A stretch of DNA of 64,000 nt, from positions 1 to 64,000 of IMG/VR virus record IMGVR_UViG_3300008111_001005; one strand, 5' to 3'. This DNA comes from a virus. The translations under genes and the position numbers were made by a program. How positions within the stretch are numbered: position 1 is the first letter of the stretch; every line of letters starts with the position of its first letter. Positions 42,339 to 53,000 of the stretch are shown here, in pieces. Under the pieces are notes generated by a model that saw only the letters and a program-made list of their open reading frames with translations, was not told the origin of the DNA and did not search any database.

Positions 42339-45300
42339 GACTTTTTTGCCCCAACCTTTCAGATTCAGATTATCAAAAGCTTGTAGATCTTCACGGAGAA
42401 GTAAGAGCAGCAGCTATTTATGCTAGATATAATGTAGATGGAGTAGTTCCTCAATTATATTATGAGCAAGGTGTTATATTAAAAGCTGATAGTTCTGCTA
42501 TTAGAAATGACTTTGGGAGCGAGAAAGGATTTACACAAGCTGTAGATGTACTGTCTACGGCTTTTGTGTCTGGGATGGGTGGGCATACCGACAACAAACA
42601 AGGTATGCTTATACGGGCAAAAGAACTTCTTGGGAAAACAGATCAGCCTGGGGGATTAATCTATGATGCAATTATCGAACTCAGAGATTATATTTCAGAG
42701 TATGATTCAGAAACATCTCAAGAGTATGTCAACCCTCTTTTAAATATAAATGTATCGACTCTTTCTGAAGAAGAGTTAGATATTACATATACAGCTCTAG
42801 ATAGTATTATCGAGAACTGGAATGATGTTCTTATAGATCAAGACAATCCAGAAACTGAAACAATTAGAAAAGGTTTTAGATCATCTTTAATTGATGCTAT
42901 TAAAGCCTATGGATATAATATTGGGAAGGCATACACTCCTGAGCAAATCGTTAAAGAAGATCTTGAACTTACAGATGCTGAGCAAGATCAAAATCCTGAT
43001 GAGGAAGAAGAGCCATCAGAAGCGGATGTAGAGGATGATGTTGTTATGGCTGAGAAGAACTACTCTATAGCAACGCTGCAAGTAGATCCAGCTACCACTG
43101 TCTCTCAAGAAGTAAAAAGACTTCTACAAGATATTATATCTCCATACCCTAACATGTATGGATTTAAAACTACTATCCCTGTTACTAGATTAATGGGGAA
43201 GATAAAGAGTAAAGTAAAAAACGTAACATCATTTGAGCAAATGCAAGAAGCTCTTACTGCAGCTTCTAAATATGATGCAGAGTTACTCCCAGTTGTTGAA
43301 GCATTATCTCGTTTCTCAACTGCACAAAAAGCTCAGTTCTTTAAGACATTTAGACTTGATGAAACCAAGCTAATTATTATTGAAGAATCTTATGCACAGG
43401 AAGATGTTGTAGATGCAGAGGGAGATGTTGTAATAAAGGATGGGAAAGCAGAAAAAGCTTTAGGGAAATCTACAACTGTTATTGGGATTAATAAAGAAGA
43501 CTCTATATCTAAGTTAAGATCTGCATGGTTGCAGAATATACAGTCTGAACAGCAGTTTAAAAATAATCCTACAGTATATACAGTAACTAAAGATGAGGAG
43601 GGAAATAATATATATAATCTTAGAAATCCAATTTCTAAAACTGAAGATATAAAAAGAGACTTCTCTATACTGCAGGGAACTAATTTAACTGCAAAGACTC
43701 AAGCGTTGGGGCGGATTATGTGGGAGCTTGGGATGAATATTGGGAATAGTAAAGAAGAGAATCAACAGATTATAGAGGAATACATTTTATCTAAAGGGCC
43801 TGAAGCTCAACAATTTTTAGCTAGAGTATTAGATAAAGGAGATATCAAAGGAATCTTACAAGACATATTTGAAACTAAACTCTCTGGAGGTAGAATATCT
43901 GAATTTGTAGCCCCTAAAAAGGATATGAAATCTGATTATTCTATGGGACGTATCAATCAGATTAACTACTTAGCAAATGTTTTTGCTGACTTATATACAT
44001 CTGATACAGTAGATTCTGTTCTTAACGGGAAAGGGAAACCAGTATACCCAGTTAACAAACCTACCCCTCTTACGGATAGAATCAATGACATGAACTCTGA
44101 GACTAGATCTCAGACATATCTTGACATGGAGCAAGATGCTTCTCTTAATCCTTCTCTTGAACATAGATCTCTACTGTTTGGGATTCTTGAAAGTGCTGAG
44201 TTTGGGTATTTCAATATTCAAACTCAACAATTTAGTGCTGTTAGAGGAGAAGAGGATGAAGCTTCAGATGCAAAAGAATATAAAGATCTGAAAGAAAGAG
44301 GTCTACTTAAGACTGCTTTAGATCTATTCCTGATGGATGGGACAAGTACTATGAGAGTGCAAGTTCCTACTCAGGAATCTAGAGAGAATTTAACATATGT
44401 AACTCTTCCCAAGTTTGACGATTTTAGTAATAAGAGCAAACTCACAGAGATCTTTAAGGATACTGGGATGAGCAAGAGGAAAATCATTGAGGCTATTATT
44501 GTACAAGATCTTGTACGAATTAATAGAGATTCTAAAATTAATGAGGATTCTAAAGAATCTCCACAAGGAGGATTTAAAGAATATCACGATAATATAGATA
44601 GAATAAAACAAATGAGACTCTCTGGAACAGGAGATGTTACAATTAATGGGACTAATCTTTCTGGTTTTATATTAGGTATGTTAGAAGCCGGAAGAGTTTC
44701 AACATATGATTCTCAATGGAATGCAATTGATCAGATGGTTGAGAAATATCTAAATGAAACTCTCCCAGCTCACAGTGCTGCAATGATGCAGAAATTAGAG
44801 TCTCTTAATCTTAATGAGACATATATAGATTCTGAAGGACTTAAAAGAGGATACAGAGGAGATTTTAATGCTTTCATAGATTCTTTTGTATTTAATACAA
44901 TTGTATCTAGAATTGAGTTAACTAGCTTATTTAGAGGTAGTCACGCATACTTTAAAAGTATTGAGGACTTATATAAGAGATGGGGACTATTAAATACTCC
45001 AGGATCTAGAGCATTTATTAAAGGTTCTGATCCTCTTAATCCTGACTTTGGGATGTTTGAAACATTTGGTCAAGCATCATTTAATGACTTAGGAACAGAA
45101 GGAGAAGTTACAGAGAAACTTGCAAATGTATATAAAGACCAGCTCATAAAACAAGGTGTGTCTCAAGAGAGAGCATCAGCGATATCAAATAATTTTAGAT
45201 CAAATGTAGCTAAGGGTACTGACGCTTTGGCTATTATTAGCCCTGAGATGTTTAGAGCTTTGATACAAGGTGGGTTTGGGCCATCTACATGGACTGCAGA

Positions 45301-48300
45301 GAATGAGGAAATGTATCAGAGATACAGAGAAGGAGGAAAGTGGGAGTTTGAGTTTACTCCTCAATTCAAATTATTCTACGATCATACAGGGATTGTAGAA
45401 GTTGCAGGTCAAAAGATATATGCATCTGAATTAGATAAGAACGCATTCTTTGTTCTCAATAGAGACGTTGCTGCTACATCTCCGATAATGGAGGATATGT
45501 ATAGAGCAATGAATGGGGAGTATACAAATGGGGAACCTATTCACCTGTTCAATGCTATATCAGCAAAGAAGGGAATCAAGAGAAAAGTATTTACGATTGA
45601 TAGATCTAAAGAAGAAAGAGGAGAAAGTAATTACTTCCAAGGAATAGAGCCTACTATACAGTATGGACGATCGTTTGTAGAACCTCAGGTTATGTCTACA
45701 AAGGAGAAATCTCAAGTTAGATTTAATAGACAGATTAGAAAGCATGCTGTGGCTAATCTCAATCGTCAAGGAACATATAAATTCCGTGGGACAGATATTT
45801 CTGGGCAGCAACTTTTTGATATCTATGGTCGAGCATTCAAGGCTAAAGTAACTAAGACTCTTAAGGATACTATTGAAGAAGTAGGATTTGGGGATTATAT
45901 CAATGCTACTACTGAAGCTGAAAGACAAACAGCTAAGCTTAAGATGCTCTCTAAGATTAAAGAGTTAACTATTGAATCTAAGAGGAATAGTGGGCAACTT
46001 GATATTGTACTTGAAGATCAATTAGCTATCGTTAAAGTAAATAACGAATATGACTTTAGACTTCCTGTGTCATTCCCAACTACTGAGAGAGATCTTACAG
46101 CGCAGTTCTTAGGACTGTTTAGATCTAGAGTAGCCAAGATTATGGTTCCTGGGGTTGAGCTTGTTCAGGCTGGGGCTATGGGTAAGTTCCATATCAATGG
46201 AGAATTACGAGAATTACAGTTTATTGATGCAGCTTCTGAGGATAAATTGTATGTAGAAGTTGCTTTATCTGAGGATGTGTTGGAAAAGATTGGGATTAAA
46301 GTTGGGGAAGATCTTGATTTATCAGATCCTGCAATACAAGAAAAGCTTGTTCTTTTAGGATATCGTATCCCACACCAATCTCTGGCATCAACTCTTGTTC
46401 TTCGTCCAGCTATTGCTCTCCCAAAATCATATAAGAAGAGCATTATTGTTCCTGCAAACTTCACAGTAGTAACAGGTTCCGACTTTGACTGGGATAAACT
46501 CTATGTTATTATGCAAGATATAGATGCTGATGGGAATATAGCTTTCCCCAACATTAATATAACCGATCTTGCAAATCAGCCTTTAGAATATTACGAAAGC
46601 TTAGATGAAGCGCAGCTTAATAACTTGTTATTTTACACACAGGTAGCTGTATCTCAGAACCTTGAGCACTTAGAAGAGGTACTGTCTGGGGTAGAATCTA
46701 AAGAGTATAAGGAAATTGCTGATAGATTAAATATTATGGAGAATGCAGATCTTGGCTCTAATGCCTTTGATGATCCTCTCTTAGATATTAAGATGTACAA
46801 TAAGTTCATGACAGCTGCAGGTCTTGTTGGGCAGTATGCAAATGCTGACTCTGGATTCTCAGTTGCAGTGCATGGAAATCTTGGAGATGGGACAAAAGGA
46901 TTACGATTAAATCAAAGTGCTAAGGTTACTTGGGTGCAGGATGGAGTGCGATTTGAACTAGACACTGTCCGAAATAGATCTGCTGTTACTGGAGAACGAG
47001 TGAATAAAGTATTTACTTCTCACGGATCTGCTTCACTTGACGTTGGGGGACAAGAAAACCCATTACAAGAAAGAACAAATGATACAGGTTTAACAGCTAA
47101 TGCCACTATTCACTTAGGATCAGTTGGAGTTCCTGAAGCTGGGGTTATTGCATTTAGAATGCAGCCTTTAGTTAAGGAATTTACAAGAAGAGTAAATACC
47201 AGTGCAGAGGGTCCTTATCAAGTATTTAAAGATATGATAAAAGAATTAGGACTACATCGCGATTTGCTTCAAAATGCTAATGATAGAGTCAATGGACCTA
47301 TGGATCCTATGAGTCAAGAAGACCTTGAAACTGTCATTGCTAATCAAGATACAACCAGTGAGTTAGCAAAGAGTTTGTTTAGGAACTTTATCATATCTTA
47401 TTATTCTGGGAAAGAATTACGTAAAATTTATAAATCTTTATCTCCAGATACATTAGATGCTGTAAATGACTTAGGAGAAATGCAAGTAATTGCAGATACA
47501 ATTAATGTAATTAAAGCACAATCTAATCCTTTAGTTAGTGCAGAAGACTTACAGCAGTTCTTAGAAGGAGATGCATTCCTCCCAACACAGGCATTCCAAG
47601 AATACTTCAATGTAGTATTCAATGCTGCTAAGCCTCTATTCTTTGGACCATCAGACTCTGTTCTCATGTTCAAAGAATACTTGAAGAATATTCTTATGCT
47701 TGAGGATTTAACTGCATCTCAGCATAGAGCAATCAATAGAGCATTGCTGTACTCTCTTATGTCAGCTCCTGGGACTAAGTTCAATGAACTGTTTTTGAGT
47801 AAAAATCCCGAAGGACAATTTACTGGGAATGATCCTAAAAAATTGGTTGACAATAAGATATGGAGTAGGAGTATATTAGGGCAATTGAATGATGCTATTA
47901 AGAAATACCCTGCACTTTCAGGAAACGCACTTATTGATTCTTTAGATAATACATCCACCAAAAGCCCAGAAAGTAGAATTGTTAAGTTAGAGTTCAAACC
48001 TAAAGGGCGAGTAGATGCTGATTTAAGTAATAGAATCTCTGAAGGATTTATGCTATTAATCTCAAATCCTGGGAGATATACTTCCCCACTCCAAGATAAA
48101 GTTGAAAGAGAAAAGCAGAATCTTGAAATTGCAGAACTTGGATACTCTTTGATGCAGTATGCACTTATATCTAGTGCTTTCCTCCCAAGTAAGAGTTCTT
48201 TCTACAAGTTTATTCGTCCAGAAATGTTTGAAGCACTTGGAATATTAAATGAGTTTAGAGACTCTATCAATAATTCTAGAAATGATATTAACAAGTTTAC

Positions 48301-48778
48301 AGACCCAGAATTTGTTGTAGAATTTGTTAGAAACTTTGGGTTGAGTTTTGGACTTATTCAGAAAGAATCTAGATTAAAATTAACAAAAAACACAAAAGTA
48401 TATGAAGGAACTGAATATAAAATATATTCTATTCCTTCAGTAGTTACAGAAACTGCAATGTTCTATAAAAAATATAAGAAAGTTCCTAAAAATAGAAAAG
48501 GAACTATGGATGCTACAGAACTCTATGTAAGAATTGGGGGAGATAATAATAATTCTTACTATATTAAAGTAACTCCTAAAGGGATTAAGAATAGACTTGT
48601 AGAGATGAATATCCCTGGAAATGGGGGGACAATAGTAACTGGGAGGGAGGGTATGCAGAAATTTTCTGGAGAATTATATAATCAATTTAAAAGCTATTTA
48701 GAGCAGTCTGCTATCTCTAAGATATACTCCTCTGACAATGACGGATTGAACAAATATGGAGTCAATTGCAGATTTTAA
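42335..48778 (+). CDS. virion RNA polymerase (crAss-like, QDE-1/double-psi barrel type)
   Basis: The 2147-aa product starts at ATG 42335 (MRLFCPNLSDSDYQKLVDLH); an upstream TTG is ignored. Residues 1383-1387 are DFDWD within VTGSDFDWDKLYVIM (46481-46495), matching the metal-binding DxDxD motif of crAss-like virion RNA polymerases, related to eukaryotic QDE-1-type polymerases. About 50 residues earlier, LGYRIPHQSLASTLVLRPAI is the usual lead-in to the active-site domain. Length is in the family range. It should transcribe early phage genes after being ejected with the DNA. The central DFDxD has Trp where Ile is common (from memory). It lies amid giant cargo genes, as expected. Confidence 0.8.
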   Translation: MRLFCPNLSDSDYQKLVDLHGEVRAAAIYARYNVDGVVPQLYYEQGVILKADSSAIRNDFGSEKGFTQAVDVLSTAFVSGMGGHTDNKQGMLIRAKELLGKTDQPGGLIYDAIIELRDYISEYDSETSQEYVNPLLNINVSTLSEEELDITYTALDSIIENWNDVLIDQDNPETETIRKGFRSSLIDAIKAYGYNIGKAYTPEQIVKEDLELTDAEQDQNPDEEEEPSEADVEDDVVMAEKNYSIATLQVDPATTVSQEVKRLLQDIISPYPNMYGFKTTIPVTRLMGKIKSKVKNVTSFEQMQEALTAASKYDAELLPVVEALSRFSTAQKAQFFKTFRLDETKLIIIEESYAQEDVVDAEGDVVIKDGKAEKALGKSTTVIGINKEDSISKLRSAWLQNIQSEQQFKNNPTVYTVTKDEEGNNIYNLRNPISKTEDIKRDFSILQGTNLTAKTQALGRIMWELGMNIGNSKEENQQIIEEYILSKGPEAQQFLARVLDKGDIKGILQDIFETKLSGGRISEFVAPKKDMKSDYSMGRINQINYLANVFADLYTSDTVDSVLNGKGKPVYPVNKPTPLTDRINDMNSETRSQTYLDMEQDASLNPSLEHRSLLFGILESAEFGYFNIQTQQFSAVRGEEDEASDAKEYKDLKERGLLKTALDLFLMDGTSTMRVQVPTQESRENLTYVTLPKFDDFSNKSKLTEIFKDTGMSKRKIIEAIIVQDLVRINRDSKINEDSKESPQGGFKEYHDNIDRIKQMRLSGTGDVTINGTNLSGFILGMLEAGRVSTYDSQWNAIDQMVEKYLNETLPAHSAAMMQKLESLNLNETYIDSEGLKRGYRGDFNAFIDSFVFNTIVSRIELTSLFRGSHAYFKSIEDLYKRWGLLNTPGSRAFIKGSDPLNPDFGMFETFGQASFNDLGTEGEVTEKLANVYKDQLIKQGVSQERASAISNNFRSNVAKGTDALAIISPEMFRALIQGGFGPSTWTAENEEMYQRYREGGKWEFEFTPQFKLFYDHTGIVEVAGQKIYASELDKNAFFVLNRDVAATSPIMEDMYRAMNGEYTNGEPIHLFNAISAKKGIKRKVFTIDRSKEERGESNYFQGIEPTIQYGRSFVEPQVMSTKEKSQVRFNRQIRKHAVANLNRQGTYKFRGTDISGQQLFDIYGRAFKAKVTKTLKDTIEEVGFGDYINATTEAERQTAKLKMLSKIKELTIESKRNSGQLDIVLEDQLAIVKVNNEYDFRLPVSFPTTERDLTAQFLGLFRSRVAKIMVPGVELVQAGAMGKFHINGELRELQFIDAASEDKLYVEVALSEDVLEKIGIKVGEDLDLSDPAIQEKLVLLGYRIPHQSLASTLVLRPAIALPKSYKKSIIVPANFTVVTGSDFDWDKLYVIMQDIDADGNIAFPNINITDLANQPLEYYESLDEAQLNNLLFYTQVAVSQNLEHLEEVLSGVESKEYKEIADRLNIMENADLGSNAFDDPLLDIKMYNKFMTAAGLVGQYANADSGFSVAVHGNLGDGTKGLRLNQSAKVTWVQDGVRFELDTVRNRSAVTGERVNKVFTSHGSASLDVGGQENPLQERTNDTGLTANATIHLGSVGVPEAGVIAFRMQPLVKEFTRRVNTSAEGPYQVFKDMIKELGLHRDLLQNANDRVNGPMDPMSQEDLETVIANQDTTSELAKSLFRNFIISYYSGKELRKIYKSLSPDTLDAVNDLGEMQVIADTINVIKAQSNPLVSAEDLQQFLEGDAFLPTQAFQEYFNVVFNAAKPLFFGPSDSVLMFKEYLKNILMLEDLTASQHRAINRALLYSLMSAPGTKFNELFLSKNPEGQFTGNDPKKLVDNKIWSRSILGQLNDAIKKYPALSGNALIDSLDNTSTKSPESRIVKLEFKPKGRVDADLSNRISEGFMLLISNPGRYTSPLQDKVEREKQNLEIAELGYSLMQYALISSAFLPSKSSFYKFIRPEMFEALGILNEFRDSINNSRNDINKFTDPEFVVEFVRNFGLSFGLIQKESRLKLTKNTKVYEGTEYKIYSIPSVVTETAMFYKKYKKVPKNRKGTMDATELYVRIGGDNNNSYYIKVTPKGIKNRLVEMNIPGNGGTIVTGREGMQKFSGELYNQFKSYLEQSAISKIYSSDNDGLNKYGVNCRF

Positions 48779-48808
48779 TTAATATCTTTACAATAAAAAG
48801 TAAATAAC

Positions 48809-51800
48809 ATGGCTTGTGTATATACTGTCAATGGAGTGGGTGATGAATTTGTTACAAACGTATTTCAATATGTTGAGGATACTCCGATAGGATCTAGAAT
48901 GCTAGAGTCTATTGAGGAGATTATCTTACAAGATGGGTTGGGGATACGAGTAGAGGGTGCATCTCATATGTACATTAATCCTAGACGTTCTCAGCGACAA
49001 GCTCTTAAGCAGATTGACTCTGTAAATTCAGTAGCAGCACAAGCATTTGGGGCGGATGATCTTCTTCTAAAAACTGATAGAGTGGGATCAAGTATCAAAT
49101 TGATAGTTGATTACAATGTCTTAAAAAATATTAATAAGGCTATTCCTGATATGTATGAATTCTCTACAACTGCAAATAGAGTAGTAGAAGATTCTGATAT
49201 CTTAGGAGATGTTACAGAGGAGTTTGCTGCTATGGAGGGATCTGGTAAATTATCCCAGGAAGTAGAGAAAGTTAGAAAGAATGGGGAAGAGTTAACAGGA
49301 TTGATCATAGAGAATCTTGAGAACAATCTTCGTAAGCTTAAAGAAGAACCCCCGTCAGATCAGAATAAAGCACAGCAGAATAGGATACGTGCTATGCTTA
49401 GCAGAATTAAAAAGAAGAGTGAATCTATAAATTCTTACTATGACTTTGTGCATTATCTGCACGATATGTCTGTTAAAGGACAGGCACAGTTAAAAGTATT
49501 AGAGGAGAAGTACGAAGCTCTTAATGCTAAGGGTAAAGTAAGTAATGTTGAGAGAGAAAGAGTTCTTAGAAAGATATCTGATCTCAAGCAAACTATTGAC
49601 TCTTTTTATTCTGGGAGTAGCAGTAAGTCTATTGTCACTCTTTTAGGGTACCAAGTAGAGTCTATTCTCAACTCTAATATGTCTGATGAGATTGCTGCTG
49701 GGGAAGATATTCTATACTACGTCAGAGAGTCTGAGAGACGCATGAAAGAGATTGATAGCAGATTTTTAGACGCTGTACTCCCTATACATGTGGACTATCT
49801 CCTTGAGTATGCTCCTATGGATATCAATAAGCAACTAGATGCTAAGATTGAGAGAATTAAAACAGCTGGAGTAGTAGTCGATATCAATAGGTTTGACGTT
49901 AGATACTTAAAGGCTAGAGCTGCTGGGAGAGATGCAGTATTAGCTCTGAATATCAAGCAGTTAGAAGAGAAGAAAATAGGGAGAGAGGCTATCTTAGCTG
50001 AAATGAGAGCATCTCATACAGATGCTAGCTGGTTCTCTTTATGGTTAGATCCCGTTGTTTATAGCAGAAGCACATCAATACAGCTATTTGCTAATGCTGT
50101 AAAGACTAAACTGTTTGGGGCATATCAGGATACTATAAATACAAAGTATGATCTTGCAGATCCATACAGAAAGTTTGTGAATTGGAAAGGGGTTGGGGAA
50201 GATAATCCTGCTAAGCTCTATGAAGATATCTTAGAGACTATAACCATATATAGGAGAGATGATGAGACTGGAAAGTATTCATCTACAGAAGTGCTATCAT
50301 TTGTACAGCAGTACGATGTAAGCAAGTTCTATGCTGCTAAAGATAAATTCTACGCAGAAGCTAGAGCTAGAAACAATTATCCTGAAGGAGTAAAGGGGAA
50401 AGATCTAGATGCGTACTTTAAAACTTCAGATGGGAAAAGCTATTTAGAAGAAGTTAACTCTTGGTGGGGACAGAATACCATCCCAGTTGAAGGTGCTCAA
50501 AGTCAGCTTGATGCTTTAATTAGAAAGAAAGAAGCCTTAGAATTTGATGTTCTTACTCAGGCAGTTCCTGAGACTGAAAAAGCCCAGATATGGGCAGCAA
50601 TCAATGGGCTGCAGTATGAGATTGAACGTGTATTCTCTGGAGGTGTCTTTAAGGGCAGTCTGGCAGTTCCTAATGATATCTACTTAAATCCTAAGTATGC
50701 TCAGATGCCTGCAGAGGCTAGAGAATACTACGATATACTTCTTGATAAATACAAAACAGCTCAATTAAAGAAGATTGGGGGTACTCCACAGTTTAAGAAT
50801 ACTTGGGATGACTTCTCATATGTAGCTCCATCTATTCGTAAATCTGCTCAAGATGAGTTCCTTGAAGATGGAGTATCCAAATCAGTAAAAGGATTCTTTC
50901 AAAATAACTTCTTGCATCAAGAGACAGATACAGAGTTTGGGGAATTACTGGGAAAGAACAAAGAAAGACTCAGAGCAATCCCTATGCACTTTGTAGGGAC
51001 ATTAGATCAAGCTTTGATATCTAGAGACATTACATCTAGTATCATTAAGTTTGATGATATGGCTAACAGGTTTAGAAGTAAATCTGAATTACATGGGGTA
51101 GTTAATGTTATGAGATCTGCATTAGAAAACCGTATGGAGGTTAACTTACTTCCCAATGGAGATCTGCAGACTAATAGCATTCTATCTAAGTATGGATTGC
51201 ATAAGTTATATGCTAGATCCCCACAAGGAGGAGACTCTAACGATCTTAAAAAAGTAAATGAGTGGCTGGAGAGTGTGTTCTATGACAGACAATCTGCATC
51301 TGATGCTTCTGCTACATTTCTTGGGATGTCCCCAGAAAAACTATCTGCATCTATAAGTAGTTTAACAGCTATTACAGCACTTGGATTGAACATTCCGCAG
51401 GCAGCTAACCAGTGGTTAATGGATAATACTGTGTCAATACAAGAGGGGATATCTGGGGGATACTTTACGGCTAAAAATCTTGGGAAAGCTAAGATGCATA
51501 TGGGGACTTTAGGAGGTAATCTTGCTGAAACTGCATCGGGAAAATTAACTAAAGGGAATAAGATTGGGGCGTTTATGGAATTAACTAATGCTTTACAAGA
51601 AGGGTCTCAAGCTTTTAATAACTTAACAGGGAGTGCAGCTAAAAAAGCAGCAAGTGTATCAACTTTAACATTTGCTCAGAAGGCTGCAGATATACAGTTG
51701 ATGGGTCAAAAGGTCCTAGCTATGGCCTTTGAAATGGAGGGGCAGCTGAAAGACAAGGATGGGAATGTGATAAAGAATGAAGATGGGAGTGATGCCAACT

Positions 51801-52609
51801 TGTACGATGTATTTATACAAGATTCTAAGGGCAGGTGGATCATTGACCCACGGGTAGCTAATTTCAATTTAGCTAAGTTCTCTTTAAGAGTATCGTCTAT
51901 GTCTAAGACACTCAACCAGTTACGTGGAAGTGTAGACGTAGTAGCTGCACAGAGACGTGCTGGAGCTAGGTTGTTACTTCTTTTTAGAAGTTATTTTGTC
52001 CCCGGTCTGAGAAGAAGATTTGGATTTGGGGATGGGGCTCACATAGATGTAGAGAGCGGGGAGCTTACAAATGGGTATTATAATACCATGATAAATGCAA
52101 TGTCTAATCTCATTCAAACTAGAGATCTTAAAAAGACATTTGGGGATTTATCAGAATCAGAGAAAAAGAATCTGATTCGAGCAGGGGTAGAAATGGCTGT
52201 TTCTACTATAGCCTTGATGCTTGCAAACACTATAAAAGGTATGTTCGATGATGACGATGAGAAGAACCCATACTGGGCATCATTCACTGTCTACCAAGCT
52301 TTGAGACTGCGTAGTGAACTTGTAGCCTTTAGGAATATTGAAGAGTTTATAAGACTTGCTGAATCTCCTACTGCTACCATTCGCCCAGTTAAAAATGCTT
52401 GGGAACTTGCAATATCAGCTAAAAACTTAGGTATGTATAATCTTGGGTGGCCTGTAGATGAAAAAGAGATATATTACCAAAGAAAGTCAGGCCCTTATGA
52501 GAAAGGAGATTTGAAAGTAGTGAAAGAGCTAACTGATATACTACCTGGATTCTCAGGGGTGTCTAAAACAAACAATCCAGAGAATCTAGCTAAATTCTAC
52601 GAGAAGTAA
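48809..52609 (+). CDS. giant putative virion cargo/RNA polymerase-associated protein, 1266 aa
   Basis: The last + gene before the converging terminator. It is helical for much of its length, with coiled-coil-like stretches (KLKEEPPSDQNKAQQNRIRA; VEKVRKNGEELTGLIIENLE). A hydrophobic segment lies near 855-880 (LSASISSLTAITALGLNIPQ) and a membrane-like one near 1125-1145 (AGVEMAVSTIALMLANTIKG), followed by an acidic DDDDEK. Position directly after the polymerase gene (30-nt gap) suggests that both are packaged together. No polymerase motif was found in it. It could be a polymerase partner, a translocation-channel protein or cargo. Confidence 0.55.
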   Translation: MACVYTVNGVGDEFVTNVFQYVEDTPIGSRMLESIEEIILQDGLGIRVEGASHMYINPRRSQRQALKQIDSVNSVAAQAFGADDLLLKTDRVGSSIKLIVDYNVLKNINKAIPDMYEFSTTANRVVEDSDILGDVTEEFAAMEGSGKLSQEVEKVRKNGEELTGLIIENLENNLRKLKEEPPSDQNKAQQNRIRAMLSRIKKKSESINSYYDFVHYLHDMSVKGQAQLKVLEEKYEALNAKGKVSNVERERVLRKISDLKQTIDSFYSGSSSKSIVTLLGYQVESILNSNMSDEIAAGEDILYYVRESERRMKEIDSRFLDAVLPIHVDYLLEYAPMDINKQLDAKIERIKTAGVVVDINRFDVRYLKARAAGRDAVLALNIKQLEEKKIGREAILAEMRASHTDASWFSLWLDPVVYSRSTSIQLFANAVKTKLFGAYQDTINTKYDLADPYRKFVNWKGVGEDNPAKLYEDILETITIYRRDDETGKYSSTEVLSFVQQYDVSKFYAAKDKFYAEARARNNYPEGVKGKDLDAYFKTSDGKSYLEEVNSWWGQNTIPVEGAQSQLDALIRKKEALEFDVLTQAVPETEKAQIWAAINGLQYEIERVFSGGVFKGSLAVPNDIYLNPKYAQMPAEAREYYDILLDKYKTAQLKKIGGTPQFKNTWDDFSYVAPSIRKSAQDEFLEDGVSKSVKGFFQNNFLHQETDTEFGELLGKNKERLRAIPMHFVGTLDQALISRDITSSIIKFDDMANRFRSKSELHGVVNVMRSALENRMEVNLLPNGDLQTNSILSKYGLHKLYARSPQGGDSNDLKKVNEWLESVFYDRQSASDASATFLGMSPEKLSASISSLTAITALGLNIPQAANQWLMDNTVSIQEGISGGYFTAKNLGKAKMHMGTLGGNLAETASGKLTKGNKIGAFMELTNALQEGSQAFNNLTGSAAKKAASVSTLTFAQKAADIQLMGQKVLAMAFEMEGQLKDKDGNVIKNEDGSDANLYDVFIQDSKGRWIIDPRVANFNLAKFSLRVSSMSKTLNQLRGSVDVVAAQRRAGARLLLLFRSYFVPGLRRRFGFGDGAHIDVESGELTNGYYNTMINAMSNLIQTRDLKKTFGDLSESEKKNLIRAGVEMAVSTIALMLANTIKGMFDDDDEKNPYWASFTVYQALRLRSELVAFRNIEEFIRLAESPTATIRPVKNAWELAISAKNLGMYNLGWPVDEKEIYYQRKSGPYEKGDLKVVKELTDILPGFSGVSKTNNPENLAKFYEK

Positions 52610-52613
52610 AGTA

Positions 52614-52644
52614 AAAGGGGGACCGAAGTCCCCCTTTCTTTTTT
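52614..52644. terminator. bidirectional terminator between convergent gene blocks
   Basis: A perfect 10-bp stem, AAAGGGGGAC (52614-52623) and GTCCCCCTTT (52628-52637), closes a CGAA loop. T tracts follow on the + strand (52639-52644), and TTTT follows on the - strand (52613-52616 read in reverse). In the - strand transcript the loop is UUCG closed by a C-G pair, a very stable tetraloop. It serves both the virion block and the early block. Confidence 0.93.
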
Positions 52645-52984
52645 ATCTACGGCTCTTACTTAAAGCAACCTGCAATAATAACAGATACCCTATAAGATCT
52701 TTTACAGAATCTTCAGTTTTATCTGTAATCCCAGAGTTAGCTATTCTACTGATCTTGTCGTCAATACGTACACATAGTCCCTCAAGAGCACTAGAAGTAG
52801 AGAATAATCTCAGAGGATTGAGAGCAGAGTTTCCATAAGCAGAGTTCTTGTCATTAAGCATCTCTACTATTTCATCTGCAATCTGCCTTACTTGTTGCAC
52901 TGTGGGGTCATTGTAGTTTTTACGAGTGGAGTATGTAAACTCCTCAGGACCAGTATGTTGCTGAAACCAAATTCCGTCGCTCAT
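52643..52984 (-). CDS. DUF1599 / nucleotide-modification-associated (MazG-like) protein
   Basis: The 113-aa product matches the DUF1599 pattern: KNSAYGNSALNPLRLFST, then GLCVRIDDKISRI and EDSVKDLIGYLLLLQ ('KN.dYG..a..P......l..RidDKi.Ri....EDs..DliGYl.L'). This is related to all-alpha NTP pyrophosphohydrolases, where the conserved acidic residues hold Mg. A nucleotide-pool or modified-base role is inferred from the family. It is the last gene of the - transcript, 16 nt after UDG, and its stop lies inside the terminator T tract. Confidence 0.75.
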   Translation of the reverse strand: MSDGIWFQQHTGPEEFTYSTRKNYNDPTVQQVRQIADEIVEMLNDKNSAYGNSALNPLRLFSTSSALEGLCVRIDDKISRIANSGITDKTEDSVKDLIGYLLLLQVALSKSRR

Positions 52985-53000
52985 AGTTATTTGTGTTTGA

